A stretch of 64,000 nucleotides of DNA from Pseudomonas chlororaphis subsp. chlororaphis (GTDB lineage: Bacteria; Pseudomonadota; Gammaproteobacteria; Pseudomonadales; Pseudomonadaceae), in NCBI RefSeq assembly GCF_003945765.1, contig NZ_CP027712.1:5208001-5272000 (forward strand), given 5' to 3'. The translations under genes were made by a program, and so were the position numbers. Of the stretch, positions 42,890 to 52,576 are shown in pieces. The stretch's first letter is position 1. Each line of letters begins with the position of its first letter. The notes below the pieces were generated by a model. It did no database searches. It saw only the letters and a list, made by a program, of their open reading frames with translations, and was not told the DNA's origin.

Positions 42890-44864
42890 GGTTTTCCTCC
42901 TGCTGCCGGCACCAGGTGCGCCAGCTCTTCTGCAACTGCACCACCGCGCCCTGGGCCAGCTTCAACGCATCGCTCGGCGGTTGGCTGCCCAGGGCCTCGA
43001 GCAAGACCGTGCTGGCGTCGGCCAGCGCATCGCCGCGACCGGCGGCCGGCCCTTGTTCCAGCACCTGTTCCAGATGCTCGAAATAACTTCGCTGCGAAGC
43101 ATTCGCGGGCACCTGGGCTACCGCCAGGCTCAACCGCAAATGCATCAGTTCATCGCCGATATCCAGGCCCAGCAGGCCATCGTCCCAGCGGCTGCGCGCC
43201 TGTTCCGGCAATTGCGGGTAATGCCGCGCCAGTTGCAGCAGGCGATCGGCCATGCGCCCGCCGAACCAGCTTTCCGCGCCGCGCAGATTGCGCCGGGTCA
43301 AGCGCACCAGATCCTGCAGCGTCGCCGCCAGCAGGCGCCGCCCATGCCAGGCCGGATCGCGCAGGATCAGCAGGTGAAACGCCAACACCGCGGCGCCTAC
43401 GCCGAGCACCATCGCCTGGGCGCTGTTGAAGAAATTCGCCACGTCGAACGTCATCTGGTTCTGCGGTGAAATCAGCACCACGAAGTGCAGGCAGAACGAG
43501 GTGGCCGTGGCGCCGATCTGCGGTTTGGCCATGCCCAGCGCGCCGAAAAACAACGGCACGCCCATGGCCATCGCCAGCAGGGCGAAACTGCTCCACTGCG
43601 GCAGCAGGATCTGCCCGATCATGAAGGCCGCCGGAATCGCCAGGAAGATGCCGCGCATGAAACTCATGCCAATCTGCGCGCCGTTTTCGCGACTGGCGAA
43701 CAGGCCGCACACCACGCAGGTCAGCAGCATCGCCCCGGAGGCCGCCGGCCAGGCGGTGGCCAGCCAGAAGCAGGCCACGGTGAGGAAAGCCAGGGCGCTG
43801 CGCGCGCCAAACAGCAGCGCCAGCGACAAATCGCGATGGGGGCTCAGGGTGGCGGGCTGCTCCACCGGCGCCTTGCCCTCCTCCACTACCCGCAGCGCCT
43901 CGCCGGCGGCCAGGGCGGTATCCAGCAACAGGGTGAAACGGGCCAGGCAATAGCTTTGCGCCGAGCTGATCGCCGAGTCATGGGAAGCGTCCAGCAACTG
44001 CGGTCGCAACGCCTGCAAGGTCGGTTTGTCCATGGCCGCCAGGGCTTGCTGCACTTGCTCCATCCACGGCGCCAGCTGCTGCGCCTCGGCCTGGTCCAAT
44101 TGTTTCCATTGCCGGCGTACCGAACGGGAGATCCGCAGCAGCATCAGCAGCTTCTGGCTCAGGCCGCTGATCGCCCGCGCCCGCTGCCGCCCCGACGGAC
44201 CTTCGAACCAGGCATGTTCGCGCTGGGAGTCCACGGCGACGATGCGCCCGAGGATTTCCAGCAGGCCCTTGCGCGCCAGGGCATCGCCGGCCAGGGTCGC
44301 CCGCGCCGCCTGCATCCCGCTTTGCCAGGCGCTGCGCGCCTGGGCGGTCAACTGCCGCTCGACCCGCATCGGCCAGAGCAAGGCACTGCTGGCGGTGGCG
44401 CAGATAATGCCCAGGGAAATTTCCGTGCAGCGCGCCACGGCCTGGTCGAAGATCGACAACGGATGGGAGATCGCCGGCAAGGCGATGATCGCCACGGTGT
44501 AGCCGGCCAGCACGAAGGAATAGGACCAGGCGCTGCGCAGCAGGGTCGAACTGGCGGTGCACAGCCCCAGCCACAGCGCCAGGGCCAGCAGGAACAGCCA
44601 CGGTGTCTGGGCGAACAGCCCCATGAACAGCACCGACATGCAAGTTCCCACCAAAGTCCCCACCAGCCGTGCCATGCCCTTTTGCAGGACCATCCCGGAC
44701 AGCGGCTGGGCGACGATGATCGCCGTCATCAGGGCCCAGGACGGCTGCTGCAGGCCCCAACGCATGGCCAGCCACAACGCCAGCCCGGCACCGAACACGG
44801 TCTTGATCGCGAACTGCACGGCCGCAAGATTGGGGGCGAACAACGCCTGCAAAGTGATACGCAC
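42876..44864 (-). CDS. FUSC-family efflux transporter (AaeB-like)
   Basis: A 662-residue inner-membrane protein with two hydrophobic blocks (about residues 10-165 and 345-475) separated by a cytoplasmic region, the layout of AaeB/FUSC aromatic-acid exporters. PSWALMTAIIVAQPLSGMVLQKGMARLVGTLVGT is the signature N-terminal stretch. It starts with GTG at 44864, with AGGG nine bases upstream. It is the first gene of the FUSC-DUF1656-HlyD unit. A 12-base perfect palindrome upstream (44933-44944) suggests control by a MarR- or LysR-like regulator. Confidence 0.9.
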   Translation of the reverse strand: MRITLQALFAPNLAAVQFAIKTVFGAGLALWLAMRWGLQQPSWALMTAIIVAQPLSGMVLQKGMARLVGTLVGTCMSVLFMGLFAQTPWLFLLALALWLGLCTASSTLLRSAWSYSFVLAGYTVAIIALPAISHPLSIFDQAVARCTEISLGIICATASSALLWPMRVERQLTAQARSAWQSGMQAARATLAGDALARKGLLEILGRIVAVDSQREHAWFEGPSGRQRARAISGLSQKLLMLLRISRSVRRQWKQLDQAEAQQLAPWMEQVQQALAAMDKPTLQALRPQLLDASHDSAISSAQSYCLARFTLLLDTALAAGEALRVVEEGKAPVEQPATLSPHRDLSLALLFGARSALAFLTVACFWLATAWPAASGAMLLTCVVCGLFASRENGAQIGMSFMRGIFLAIPAAFMIGQILLPQWSSFALLAMAMGVPLFFGALGMAKPQIGATATSFCLHFVVLISPQNQMTFDVANFFNSAQAMVLGVGAAVLAFHLLILRDPAWHGRRLLAATLQDLVRLTRRNLRGAESWFGGRMADRLLQLARHYPQLPEQARSRWDDGLLGLDIGDELMHLRLSLAVAQVPANASQRSYFEHLEQVLEQGPAAGRGDALADASTVLLEALGSQPPSDALKLAQGAVVQLQKSWRTWCRQQEENHGAA

Positions 44865-44932
44865 GGAAAGAACCCTGGGAAGGACAAAACAACGATAGAT
44901 GCACTGGAGCGAGAGATGACGCCCGCAAATTA

Positions 44933-44944
44933 TTAGCTAGCTAA
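44933..44944. promoter_or_regulatory. Perfect palindrome upstream of the efflux operon
   Basis: TTAGCTAGCTAA, 69 bases before the FUSC start codon. Its length and TTAG-N4-CTAA form resemble MarR-type operators, but no MarR gene is adjacent. Confidence 0.45.
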
Positions 44945-44975
44945 CTATCAGTCGTCCAGCATTAATTTCAAGCCA

Positions 44976-45005
44976 CAAAAAAACGCCAGGCAGGCTGGCG
45001 TTTTT
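44976..45005 (-). terminator. Bidirectional intrinsic terminator
   Basis: ACGCCAG / CTGGCGT stem with five-base loop; A8 on one side and T5 on the other. It ends the four-helix stress protein gene. Confidence 0.88.
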
Positions 45006-45020
45006 GACAGGTTTGACCCG

Positions 45021-45488
45021 TTATGAGCGGGCGCGGGCCTGGTTGCGCAAGGCTTTGACCTGATCGTGGTTGCGCTGTACGCCATGGTACTGACGCTCCA
45101 CCAGGTCACGAATGCCGATCAGGTTGTGTTTGCTGATTTTCTCCAGCGCATCCTTGTAGGCCTTCAGGGCGTGGTCTTCGCCGCGCTCGGCTTCGTTGAG
45201 CACCGCTTCTTCGTCCTTGCCGGTCACCAGGGACTTGAGGTCGACCCAACGACGGTGCAGGTCGCCACTGACGCTGGTGGAGGTCTGCGGATCGCCGCCC
45301 ATGGAACGCACGCTGGCCTGCAATTCGGCCGCGGCGGTGGCGCAATCGGCGGAGCGCTTCACGAACAGCGCTTTGAGCTCAGGCTGCTTGATGTCTTCTG
45401 CGCAGGTCTTGAACCCCTCCTGACCGTCCTTACTGGTTTCGATCAGGTCGTTGAGGATCGAAATCGCTTCTTTGTTGATGTCAGTCAT
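45021..45488 (-). CDS. PA2169-family four-helix-bundle protein (DUF2383)
   Basis: A 155-residue ferritin-like four-helix bundle protein of the PA2169/DUF2383 family. The repeated helical pattern with E, D and H (INKEAISILNDLIETSKDGQEGFKTCAEDI; GEDHALKAYKDAL) is characteristic. Its function is unknown; it is commonly associated with stationary phase and stress. An AT-rich upstream region (about 45540-45600) could carry the promoter. A terminator follows the stop. Confidence 0.87.
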   Translation of the reverse strand: MTDINKEAISILNDLIETSKDGQEGFKTCAEDIKQPELKALFVKRSADCATAAAELQASVRSMGGDPQTSTSVSGDLHRRWVDLKSLVTGKDEEAVLNEAERGEDHALKAYKDALEKISKHNLIGIRDLVERQYHGVQRNHDQVKALRNQARARS

Positions 45489-45692
45489 TTTTCATTCCTT
45501 CCAGGTTGAGGGAGTTGTCATAGGTGTTGCACCCTGCATGCCAGCCCTGGAGTTAAAATTTTTAAATTATTTTCAAATAGTTAAGTTTTTTACCGCTTTC
45601 TGTATCCGCGTTATTTGCATGATCTGTCATTTGGCCTGCATGCAGAATGCCTGTATTTTCCAAGGTGTTCGTCACCTCAACAGACAGCCGCC

Positions 45693-45929
45693 ATGAATCC
45701 CGAAAAACTTGAACTTCTGGTCACCCGCGAAATGCCCTACGGCAAATACAAGGGCCGCATCCTCGCCGACCTGCCCGGCCCCTACCTGAACTGGTTCGCC
45801 CGCGAAGGTTTCCCCCACGGCGAGCTGGGCGGCCTGTTGGCATTGATGCAGGAAATCGATCACAACGGCCTTTCCGATCTACTGGACCCGTTGCGCGCCA
45901 AACACGGCAAACCCAAACCCCGTCATTAA
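45693..45929 (+). CDS. DUF3820-family protein
   Basis: A 78-residue protein of DUF3820 (labelled in Pfam as a putative quorum-sensing-regulated virulence factor). The diagnostic segment is MPYGKYKGRILADLPGPYLNWFAREGFP. It is a compact mixed alpha/beta protein without membrane helices. The aminotransferase gene begins ten bases later, suggesting cotranscription. The function is not known and no virulence role can be inferred here. Confidence 0.88.
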   Translation: MNPEKLELLVTREMPYGKYKGRILADLPGPYLNWFAREGFPHGELGGLLALMQEIDHNGLSDLLDPLRAKHGKPKPRH

Positions 45930-45939
45930 GAAGACCGCC

Positions 45940-47127
45940 ATGCCATGTAATGCCCAACTCGCCCGCGACGAAGATTACTGGCTGGCGATTGCCCGTCGAT
46001 ATGACGTCGAACCCGGGCCGATCAACCTGGAAAACGGCTATTTCGGGCGCATGAGCCGCGCCGTGGTCGAGGAATACCAGCGCCAGATCGACTTCGTGAA
46101 CCGCAGCAACTCGGTGCATGTGCGCCAGCATTTCGAACAGATCGGTAATTTGCAGATTCGACAGCAATTGGCCGAGCTGGTTGGCGTCGATCGCCAGGCC
46201 ATCGCCCTCACCCGCAGCGCTTCGGAGGCGCTGCAATCGCTGATTCGCAACTACAACCGCCTCCAGCCGGGCGATCAGGTGCTGCTCAGCGACCTGGAAT
46301 ACGACAGCGTCAAGGGCGCCATGCGCTGGCTGGCGCGCCATCGCGGGGTCGAGGTCATCGAGATCGAGCATGCTCATCCGGCGAGTTTCGACAGCCTGCT
46401 GGCCAGCTACCGCGAGGCCTTCGAGCGCTACCCGCGACTGAAACTGATGGCCCTGACCCACGTCACCCACCGCACCGGGCTGGTGCTGCCGGTCCAGGCC
46501 ATCGCCCTGGATGCCCGCGAACGGGGAATCGACGTCATCCTCGACGGCGCCCACGCCCTGGCCCAGGTCGATTTCGAGCTCAGTGAACTGGGCGTGGCGT
46601 TCGCCGGCTATAACCTGCAGAAATGGATTGGCGCGCCGCTGAGCCTGGGTTTTGTCTATATCGACCCGCAACGCCTGGCCGATATCGATCCGGACATGGG
46701 CGAGCAACGTTATGCCCTGGACGATATCCGCTCACGGGCACCTTATGGCACGCCAAACATTCCGGCCTGGCTGACCTTGCCCCGGGTGTTCGAGGAGCAC
46801 CGCGGCATGGGCGGCTCGGCCCTCAAGGGCGCACGCCTGAATTACCTGCGCGACCTGTGGGTGAGCCAGGTGCGCGACCTGCCCGGCATTGAAGTCATGA
46901 CCCCGGACGATCCACGGCTGTATTGCGGCATCACCTCGTTTCGCTTCACCCGCCAGCCGGACCAGCAGGCGATGGCCGAGCGGCTGCTCCAGGAATACAA
47001 CCTGTTCACCGTGGCGCGCAGCGGTTCGCGTTGCGGGCCCTGTATCCGGGTGACTCCGGGCTTTACCACCCCGAGCGCGGATATCCAGATGCTGGTCGAG
47101 GCATTGACCGAACTGGCGGCCCAGTAA
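45940..47127 (+). CDS. Class V aminotransferase-like PLP enzyme
   Basis: A 395-residue fold-type I PLP enzyme. The Schiff-base lysine is K228 in N-L-Q-K-W, and D202 in L-D-G-A-H-A contacts the ring nitrogen; H174 in the ALTHVTHRTG segment is typical of the isopenicillin-N epimerase / cysteine desulfurase-like group. It could be an aminotransferase, epimerase or lyase; the substrate is open. No Tat or Sec signal peptide is seen, unlike some relatives. It follows the DUF3820 gene closely. Confidence 0.85.
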   Translation: MPCNAQLARDEDYWLAIARRYDVEPGPINLENGYFGRMSRAVVEEYQRQIDFVNRSNSVHVRQHFEQIGNLQIRQQLAELVGVDRQAIALTRSASEALQSLIRNYNRLQPGDQVLLSDLEYDSVKGAMRWLARHRGVEVIEIEHAHPASFDSLLASYREAFERYPRLKLMALTHVTHRTGLVLPVQAIALDARERGIDVILDGAHALAQVDFELSELGVAFAGYNLQKWIGAPLSLGFVYIDPQRLADIDPDMGEQRYALDDIRSRAPYGTPNIPAWLTLPRVFEEHRGMGGSALKGARLNYLRDLWVSQVRDLPGIEVMTPDDPRLYCGITSFRFTRQPDQQAMAERLLQEYNLFTVARSGSRCGPCIRVTPGFTTPSADIQMLVEALTELAAQ

Positions 47128-47128
47128 C

Positions 47129-47230
47129 CTGTAGCCGCTGCCGCAGGCTGCGACAGGTCCGAAGGACCTTCTGCGATCCAGATGACGCTACGGCCTTTCG
47201 GCCGACCACAGCCTGCGGCAGCGGCTACAG
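47129..47230. repeat. Palindromic repeat pair, GTAGCCGCTGCC family
   Basis: CCTGTAGCCGCTGCCGCAGG and CCTGCGGCAGCGGCTACAG are inverted, with a GGCCTTTCGGCC hairpin inside. A half-copy of the other family (GCGCTCCTACAG) follows at about 47285-47297. Confidence 0.85.
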
Positions 47231-47332
47231 ACAGTAGCGACCATTCAGATCGCGTTGTCCGCCCCGGCGTCATCGCGCGCAAGCTGCGCTCCTACAGAAG
47301 ACCCGGCGTCGCCAGGCAGCTTTTCTCCAGGC

Positions 47333-47365
47333 AAAAAAAAACGGTGCACCGACCAAGCGCACCGT
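47333..47365 (-). terminator. Intrinsic terminator of the zwf-pgl-eda operon
   Basis: ACGGTGC / GCACCGT stem around an eleven-base loop; the minus strand continues with eight or nine T. It lies about 50 bases after eda. Confidence 0.85.
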
Positions 47366-47413
47366 AAAGCCGTAGAACACACCAACGAATCTTTGAAAAA
47401 AGCAGGAAAGCTG

Positions 47414-48079
47414 TCAGTCCAGCAGCGCCAGGGCCTCGGCCGTGCACTCCTGGATCCGCGCCCAGTCGCCGTTCTTGATCCACTCGGGATCGAGCATCCA
47501 GCTACCGCCGACGCACATCACGTTCTTCAACGCCATGTAGCTCTTGATATTGGCCGGGCCGACACCGCCGGTCGGGCAGAACTTCACCTCGCCGAACGGA
47601 CCACCCAGGGCCTTGATCGCAGCCACGCCGCCGCTGACTTCCGCCGGGAACAGCTTGAAGCGGCGATAGCCCAGGCTGTAACCCTCCATGATCCCGGAGG
47701 CATTGCTGATCCCCGGCAACAGCGGGATCGGGCTGGCAACACTGGCTTCCAGCAGGTCGCGGGTAATGCCCGGGGTGACGATGAACTGCGAACCGGCGGC
47801 TTCGGCGGCGGCCAGCATCTGCCGATCGAGCACGGTACCGGCGCCGGTCACCAGCTCCGGACGCTGCTCGCGCAGGATCTGGATAGCCTTGAGGCCGAAC
47901 TGCGAGCGCAGGGTCACTTCCAGCGCGGTCAGGCCACCGGCGGCCAGGGCGTCGGCCAGGGGCAACACGTCCTGTTCGCGGGCGATGGTGATCACCGGCA
48001 GAATCCGCGCCTTGGCGCAGAGGCTGTCGATCAGGGCAACTTTGTCCGCCATGGAAACGGTCGGTTGTGGGATTGTCAT
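47414..48079 (-). CDS. eda: KDPG aldolase (2-dehydro-3-deoxy-phosphogluconate aldolase)
   Basis: A 221-residue class I aldolase splitting KDPG to pyruvate and glyceraldehyde 3-phosphate, the last Entner-Doudoroff step. The Schiff-base lysine is K142 in F-K-L-F-P-A-E, and E54 in A-L-E-V-T-L-R is the general base. ATG 48079 with AAGGA nine bases upstream is my choice; ATG 48100, which would overlap the pgl stop as ATGA, is an alternative that adds seven residues. Third gene of zwf-pgl-eda, which HexR should repress. Confidence 0.95.
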   Translation of the reverse strand: MTIPQPTVSMADKVALIDSLCAKARILPVITIAREQDVLPLADALAAGGLTALEVTLRSQFGLKAIQILREQRPELVTGAGTVLDRQMLAAAEAAGSQFIVTPGITRDLLEASVASPIPLLPGISNASGIMEGYSLGYRRFKLFPAEVSGGVAAIKALGGPFGEVKFCPTGGVGPANIKSYMALKNVMCVGGSWMLDPEWIKNGDWARIQECTAEALALLD

Positions 48080-48096
48080 AGCGGCTGATCCTTGGC

Positions 48097-48796
48097 TCAT
48101 GGGCACCAGTAAATCTCTAACGGAGGTTGCAGGAAGGCACTAATCGGCATCGCGGCGACATCGTCACCGGCCAGTGCGGCACTCAGGGTGGTCAATTTGG
48201 ATTGACCGGAAATCGACAGCACGCTGTAGGTGGCCGAGGCCAGCAAGGCGCGGCTCATGCTCAGGCGCTGATGGGGCACGCTCGGCGCCAGCATCGGCCA
48301 GCAGCGTCGCTGGCCGTCGGCCCGCAGGGCTTCGGTCAGGTTCGGGCTGTTGGGGAACAGCGAGGCGGTGTGACCGTCGTCGCCCATGCCCAGGATCAGC
48401 ACGTCGATGGCCGACAACTCGGCCAGCAGGCGATCGGCCTGCAGCGCGGCCTGTTCGAGGTTCGTCGCGGCGTTGTACAGGCTGAGGAACTTCGCCTTGG
48501 CCGCCGGCCCTTGCAGCAGGTAGCGCTTGAGCAGGCCGGCGTTGCTGTCGGCATGTTCGACCGGCACCCAGCGCTCGTCCGCCAGGGTGATCAACACCTT
48601 GGACCAGTCCAGGTGCTGCTTGGCCAGGTGCTGGAAAAACGCCACCGGGCTGCGCCCGCCGGACACCACCAGGGTGGCTTCGCCGCGCACCTGGATCGCC
48701 TGGCTCAGTTGCCCGGCCACCTTCAGCGCCAGGCCTTCGGCCAACAGCGCCGGGCTATGGAACTCGTGGGCGTGCACGCCCGCGGGCAGTTTCAAT

Positions 48797-48810
<14 letters not shown>
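48097..48810 (-). CDS. pgl: 6-phosphogluconolactonase
   Basis: A 237-residue lactonase of the Pgl/NagB-like fold, hydrolysing 6-phosphogluconolactone to 6-phosphogluconate. The [17 protein letters not shown] motif, GGRSPVAFF and [14 protein letters not shown] are the defining active-site segments. It overlaps zwf by 14 bases and ends near eda, so translation is coupled. Position between zwf and eda fits the pathway order. Confidence 0.95.
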
Positions 48811-50266
<1,456 letters not shown>

Positions 50267-50270
50267 GATG

Positions 50271-50283
50271 TTTGTTCTTTTAT
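50271..50283 (-). promoter_or_regulatory. Candidate Hfq/Crc motif of zwf
   Basis: The minus strand reads ATAAAAGAACAAA, containing AAGAACAA, five bases upstream of the ATG. Confidence 0.55.
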
Positions 50284-50331
50284 CAAGTTAAGCTACAAAT
50301 ACCTTTTTTCAAGGCATCACTCAAGGGAAAA

Positions 50332-50350
50332 TGTAGTAATAACCACAACA
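50332..50350. promoter_or_regulatory. Candidate HexR operator between zwf and hexR
   Basis: TGTAGTAATAACCACAACA, an imperfect dyad (TGTAGT / CCACAA). It sits 65 bases upstream of zwf, as expected of the RpiR-family repressor HexR, which responds to KDPG. The fit to published consensus is partial. Confidence 0.5.
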
Positions 50351-50466
50351 TTTTAGCAAAATATAGATTCGAAGTGGTGGTCCGTCGGAGCCATCAGTAG
50401 GATAGGCCACCGCCAAAGACCGGTTAAGACCGGCTTCCTTTGCATTGCCGAACCAGGAAAACCCTA

Positions 50467-51336
50467 ATGGACCGCGTGCGAAATCTTCTGGAACAGATCC
50501 AGAATCGCCTTGAAGAATTGAACAAGGCGGAACGTAAAGTCGCCGAAGTCATCCTGCTCAACCCACAGCAGGCGACCCGCTTCAGTATTGCTGCCCTCGC
50601 CCAGGCCGCTTCGGTCAGCGAGCCGACGGTCAACCGTTTCTGCCGCTCGTTCGGCGTCAGCGGCTACCCCGAACTCAAGCTGCAACTGGCCCAGAGCCTG
50701 GCCAGCGGCGCGGCCTATGTCAGCCGCGCGGTGGAAGCCGACGACAACCCCGAAGCCTACACCCAGAAAATCTTCGGCAGCGCCATCGCCTCCCTGGACA
50801 GCGCCTGCCAGGCCCTGGACCCGAACCTGATCAGCCGCGCCGTCGACCTGCTGATCCAGGCCCGGCAGATCCACTTCTTCGGCCTCGGCGCCTCGGCCCC
50901 GGTGGCCCTCGATGCCCAGCACAAGTTCTTCCGCTTCAACCTGGCGGTGACCGCCCATGCCGATGTGCTGATGCAGCGGATGATCGCCTCGGTGGCGCAC
51001 ACCGGCGAGCTGTTCGTGATCATCTCCTACACCGGGCGCACCCGCGAGCTGGTGGAAGTGGCGCGCATTGCCCGGGAAAACGGCGCCTCGGTGCTCGGCC
51101 TGACCGCCGCCGACTCGCCACTGGCCAAGGCCAGCACCCTGAGCCTGAACATCCCGCTGCCGGAAGACACCGACATCTACATGCCGATGACCTCGCGGAT
51201 CATCCAGCTCACCGTGCTCGACGTCCTCGCCACCGGCATGACCCTGCGCCGCGGCGTGGACTTCCAGCCGCACCTGCGCAAGATCAAGGAAAGCCTCAAC
51301 GCCAGCCGCTATCCGGTGGGCGACGAGTACAACTGA
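50467..51336 (+). CDS. hexR: Transcriptional regulator HexR (RpiR family)
   Basis: A 289-residue regulator with an N-terminal RpiR helix-turn-helix (about 1-77; [46 protein letters not shown]) and a C-terminal sugar isomerase (SIS) domain that binds KDPG. ATG 50467 has AGGA nine bases upstream; the in-frame start at 50440 is less likely. Known role in Pseudomonas: represses zwf, edd and gap genes until KDPG accumulates. Divergent position from zwf agrees. Confidence 0.95.
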   Translation: MDRVRNLLEQIQNRLEELNKAERKVAEVILLNPQQATRFSIAALAQAASVSEPTVNRFCRSFGVSGYPELKLQLAQSLASGAAYVSRAVEADDNPEAYTQKIFGSAIASLDSACQALDPNLISRAVDLLIQARQIHFFGLGASAPVALDAQHKFFRFNLAVTAHADVLMQRMIASVAHTGELFVIISYTGRTRELVEVARIARENGASVLGLTAADSPLAKASTLSLNIPLPEDTDIYMPMTSRIIQLTVLDVLATGMTLRRGVDFQPHLRKIKESLNASRYPVGDEYN

Positions 51337-51371
51337 GGCTCGCCCTCCCCCTGCGCCGGACCCTCCGGCCT

Positions 51372-51449
51372 TATCGCGGGCAATCGAGCGTCGACCGGCC
51401 GCTCCTACAGCTCAATGTGTTCTGTAGGAGCGAGGCTTGCCCGCGATGA
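51372..51449. repeat. Palindromic repeat pair, GGAGCGAGGC family
   Basis: TATCGCGGGCAA with GCTCCTACAG, then CTGTAGGAGC with CCCGCGATG, inverted around a short spacer. Located between hexR and the convergent mutarotase gene. Confidence 0.8.
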
Positions 51450-51477
51450 CGGCAGCAGCCATGCCGCCAACCCGCCA

Positions 51478-52332
51478 CTACGCCCCCGCCCGCGCCTGCA
51501 GGCTCAGATGCGCCCGCTCCCCCGGCGCCAGGCACAGGCTGTCGGTGCCGCCCGCCGCCGCCTCGACGCAGACGAACCCGGACACCTCGTTCCAGCTCAC
51601 CCCCAGCAGCGGCCGGCTGCCCGGATGCCAGACCACGGTGTCGGCGGTGTCGCCGGTGTCGATGCGCAATTCGCGCTGCCAGGCGTGATCCTTGAGCTGC
51701 AATTCGCCCTCGTGCTGGAACACCCGCTGGCAGCCGCCATCGACCCGTAGCTCGCCTGTTTGCCGGCACGCCTGGCGGCTCAACTGGTCGTAACCCTCGG
51801 CGCCATCAAGCCCAGACAGCGCTACCTCACCGACGTCACCAATACGCCAGTAGGCGTGCAAAGCCTGGCTCAGCTGGCACGGCAGGCTGTCCTGGTGCTC
51901 GGTGCTCAGGCGCAGGTCCAGGCTTTCGCCCAGGTGCGCGTGCAGGTCGACCTGCCAGTCGCACAGCTGCAACTGCCAGTGCAGGTACACGCCCTCGTCA
52001 TCGCTGCGGCTGTCGAGCAGCTTCCAGTCGATCAGCCGGGCCCAGCCATGGGACGGCCAGGCGTTTTCGCTCGGATGACGGCCGTACCAGGGCCAGCACA
52101 CCGGCACCCCGCCACGGATCGCCCCGACCTGCGGCCACTTCGCCGCGCACCACAGCCAGGGCTTCTGCCCGGTCGGCTGAAAGTGCAGGAGCTGCGCGCC
52201 CTGGCGACTGAACACCGCCTGGCACAGCGGATGGTCGATCACCAGCACATCGCGCATCTGATAGCGCTCCCAGGCGAAGGTCGGGCGCTCGCGCAAGGAT
52301 TTGAAAAAGCGTTGTAGCGGATGCTCATGCAT
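51478..52332 (-). CDS. D-hexose-6-phosphate mutarotase
   Basis: A 284-residue protein of the aldose 1-epimerase fold, YeaD-type. The GGVPVCWPWYGRH segment near residue 73 and WNEVSGFVCVEAA near 245 are characteristic of glucose-6-phosphate 1-epimerase. It would speed anomer exchange of glucose 6-phosphate for Zwf. It lies after oprB, separated by a terminator and a repeat pair, so it is probably expressed separately or by read-through from the gts-oprB transcript. Confidence 0.85.
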   Translation of the reverse strand: MHEHPLQRFFKSLRERPTFAWERYQMRDVLVIDHPLCQAVFSRQGAQLLHFQPTGQKPWLWCAAKWPQVGAIRGGVPVCWPWYGRHPSENAWPSHGWARLIDWKLLDSRSDDEGVYLHWQLQLCDWQVDLHAHLGESLDLRLSTEHQDSLPCQLSQALHAYWRIGDVGEVALSGLDGAEGYDQLSRQACRQTGELRVDGGCQRVFQHEGELQLKDHAWQRELRIDTGDTADTVVWHPGSRPLLGVSWNEVSGFVCVEAAAGGTDSLCLAPGERAHLSLQARAGA

Positions 52333-52387
52333 GGGCCACGGTCCTGAAGATCATTGCTGTCCTGATAGTCATCATGCTGCGCAAGCT

Positions 52388-52492
52388 CCTGTAGCCGCTG
52401 CCGCAGGCTGCGATCGGCCGGAACGGCCGTAGCGTCCTCAAGATCGCTGAAGGCCTGCGGCCTTATCGCAGCCTGCGGCAGCGGCTACAGGG
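52388..52492. repeat. Palindromic repeat pair, GTAGCCGCTGCC family (about 105 bases)
   Basis: Near-copy of the unit at 21713-21818, sharing the ends and the GATCGGCCGG-ACGGCCGTAG centre with few differences. Confidence 0.88.
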
Positions 52493-52507
52493 GGCGAATT
52501 GTCCCGC

Positions 52508-52542
52508 AAAAAAAAGCGGATAGCCTGGGCCATCCGCAAAAA
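52508..52542 (-). terminator. Intrinsic terminator after oprB
   Basis: GCGGAT / ATCCGC stem with extra pairs and one mismatch; minus strand continues with eight T. It lies 35 bases after the oprB stop. Confidence 0.8.
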
Positions 52543-52576
52543 TGCGCACATAGAGGAGGAGCTTATCGCAACAGCG

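Noticed and set aside
45451..45696. Open frame of 81 residues on the plus strand before the DUF3820 gene
   Set aside because: No ribosome site, unusual cysteine-rich composition, and it overlaps the likely promoter region; no family resemblance.
51337..51477. Possible small RNA after hexR
   Set aside because: The hairpins present are accounted for by the REP-like repeat pair and no promoter or T-run terminator frames them.
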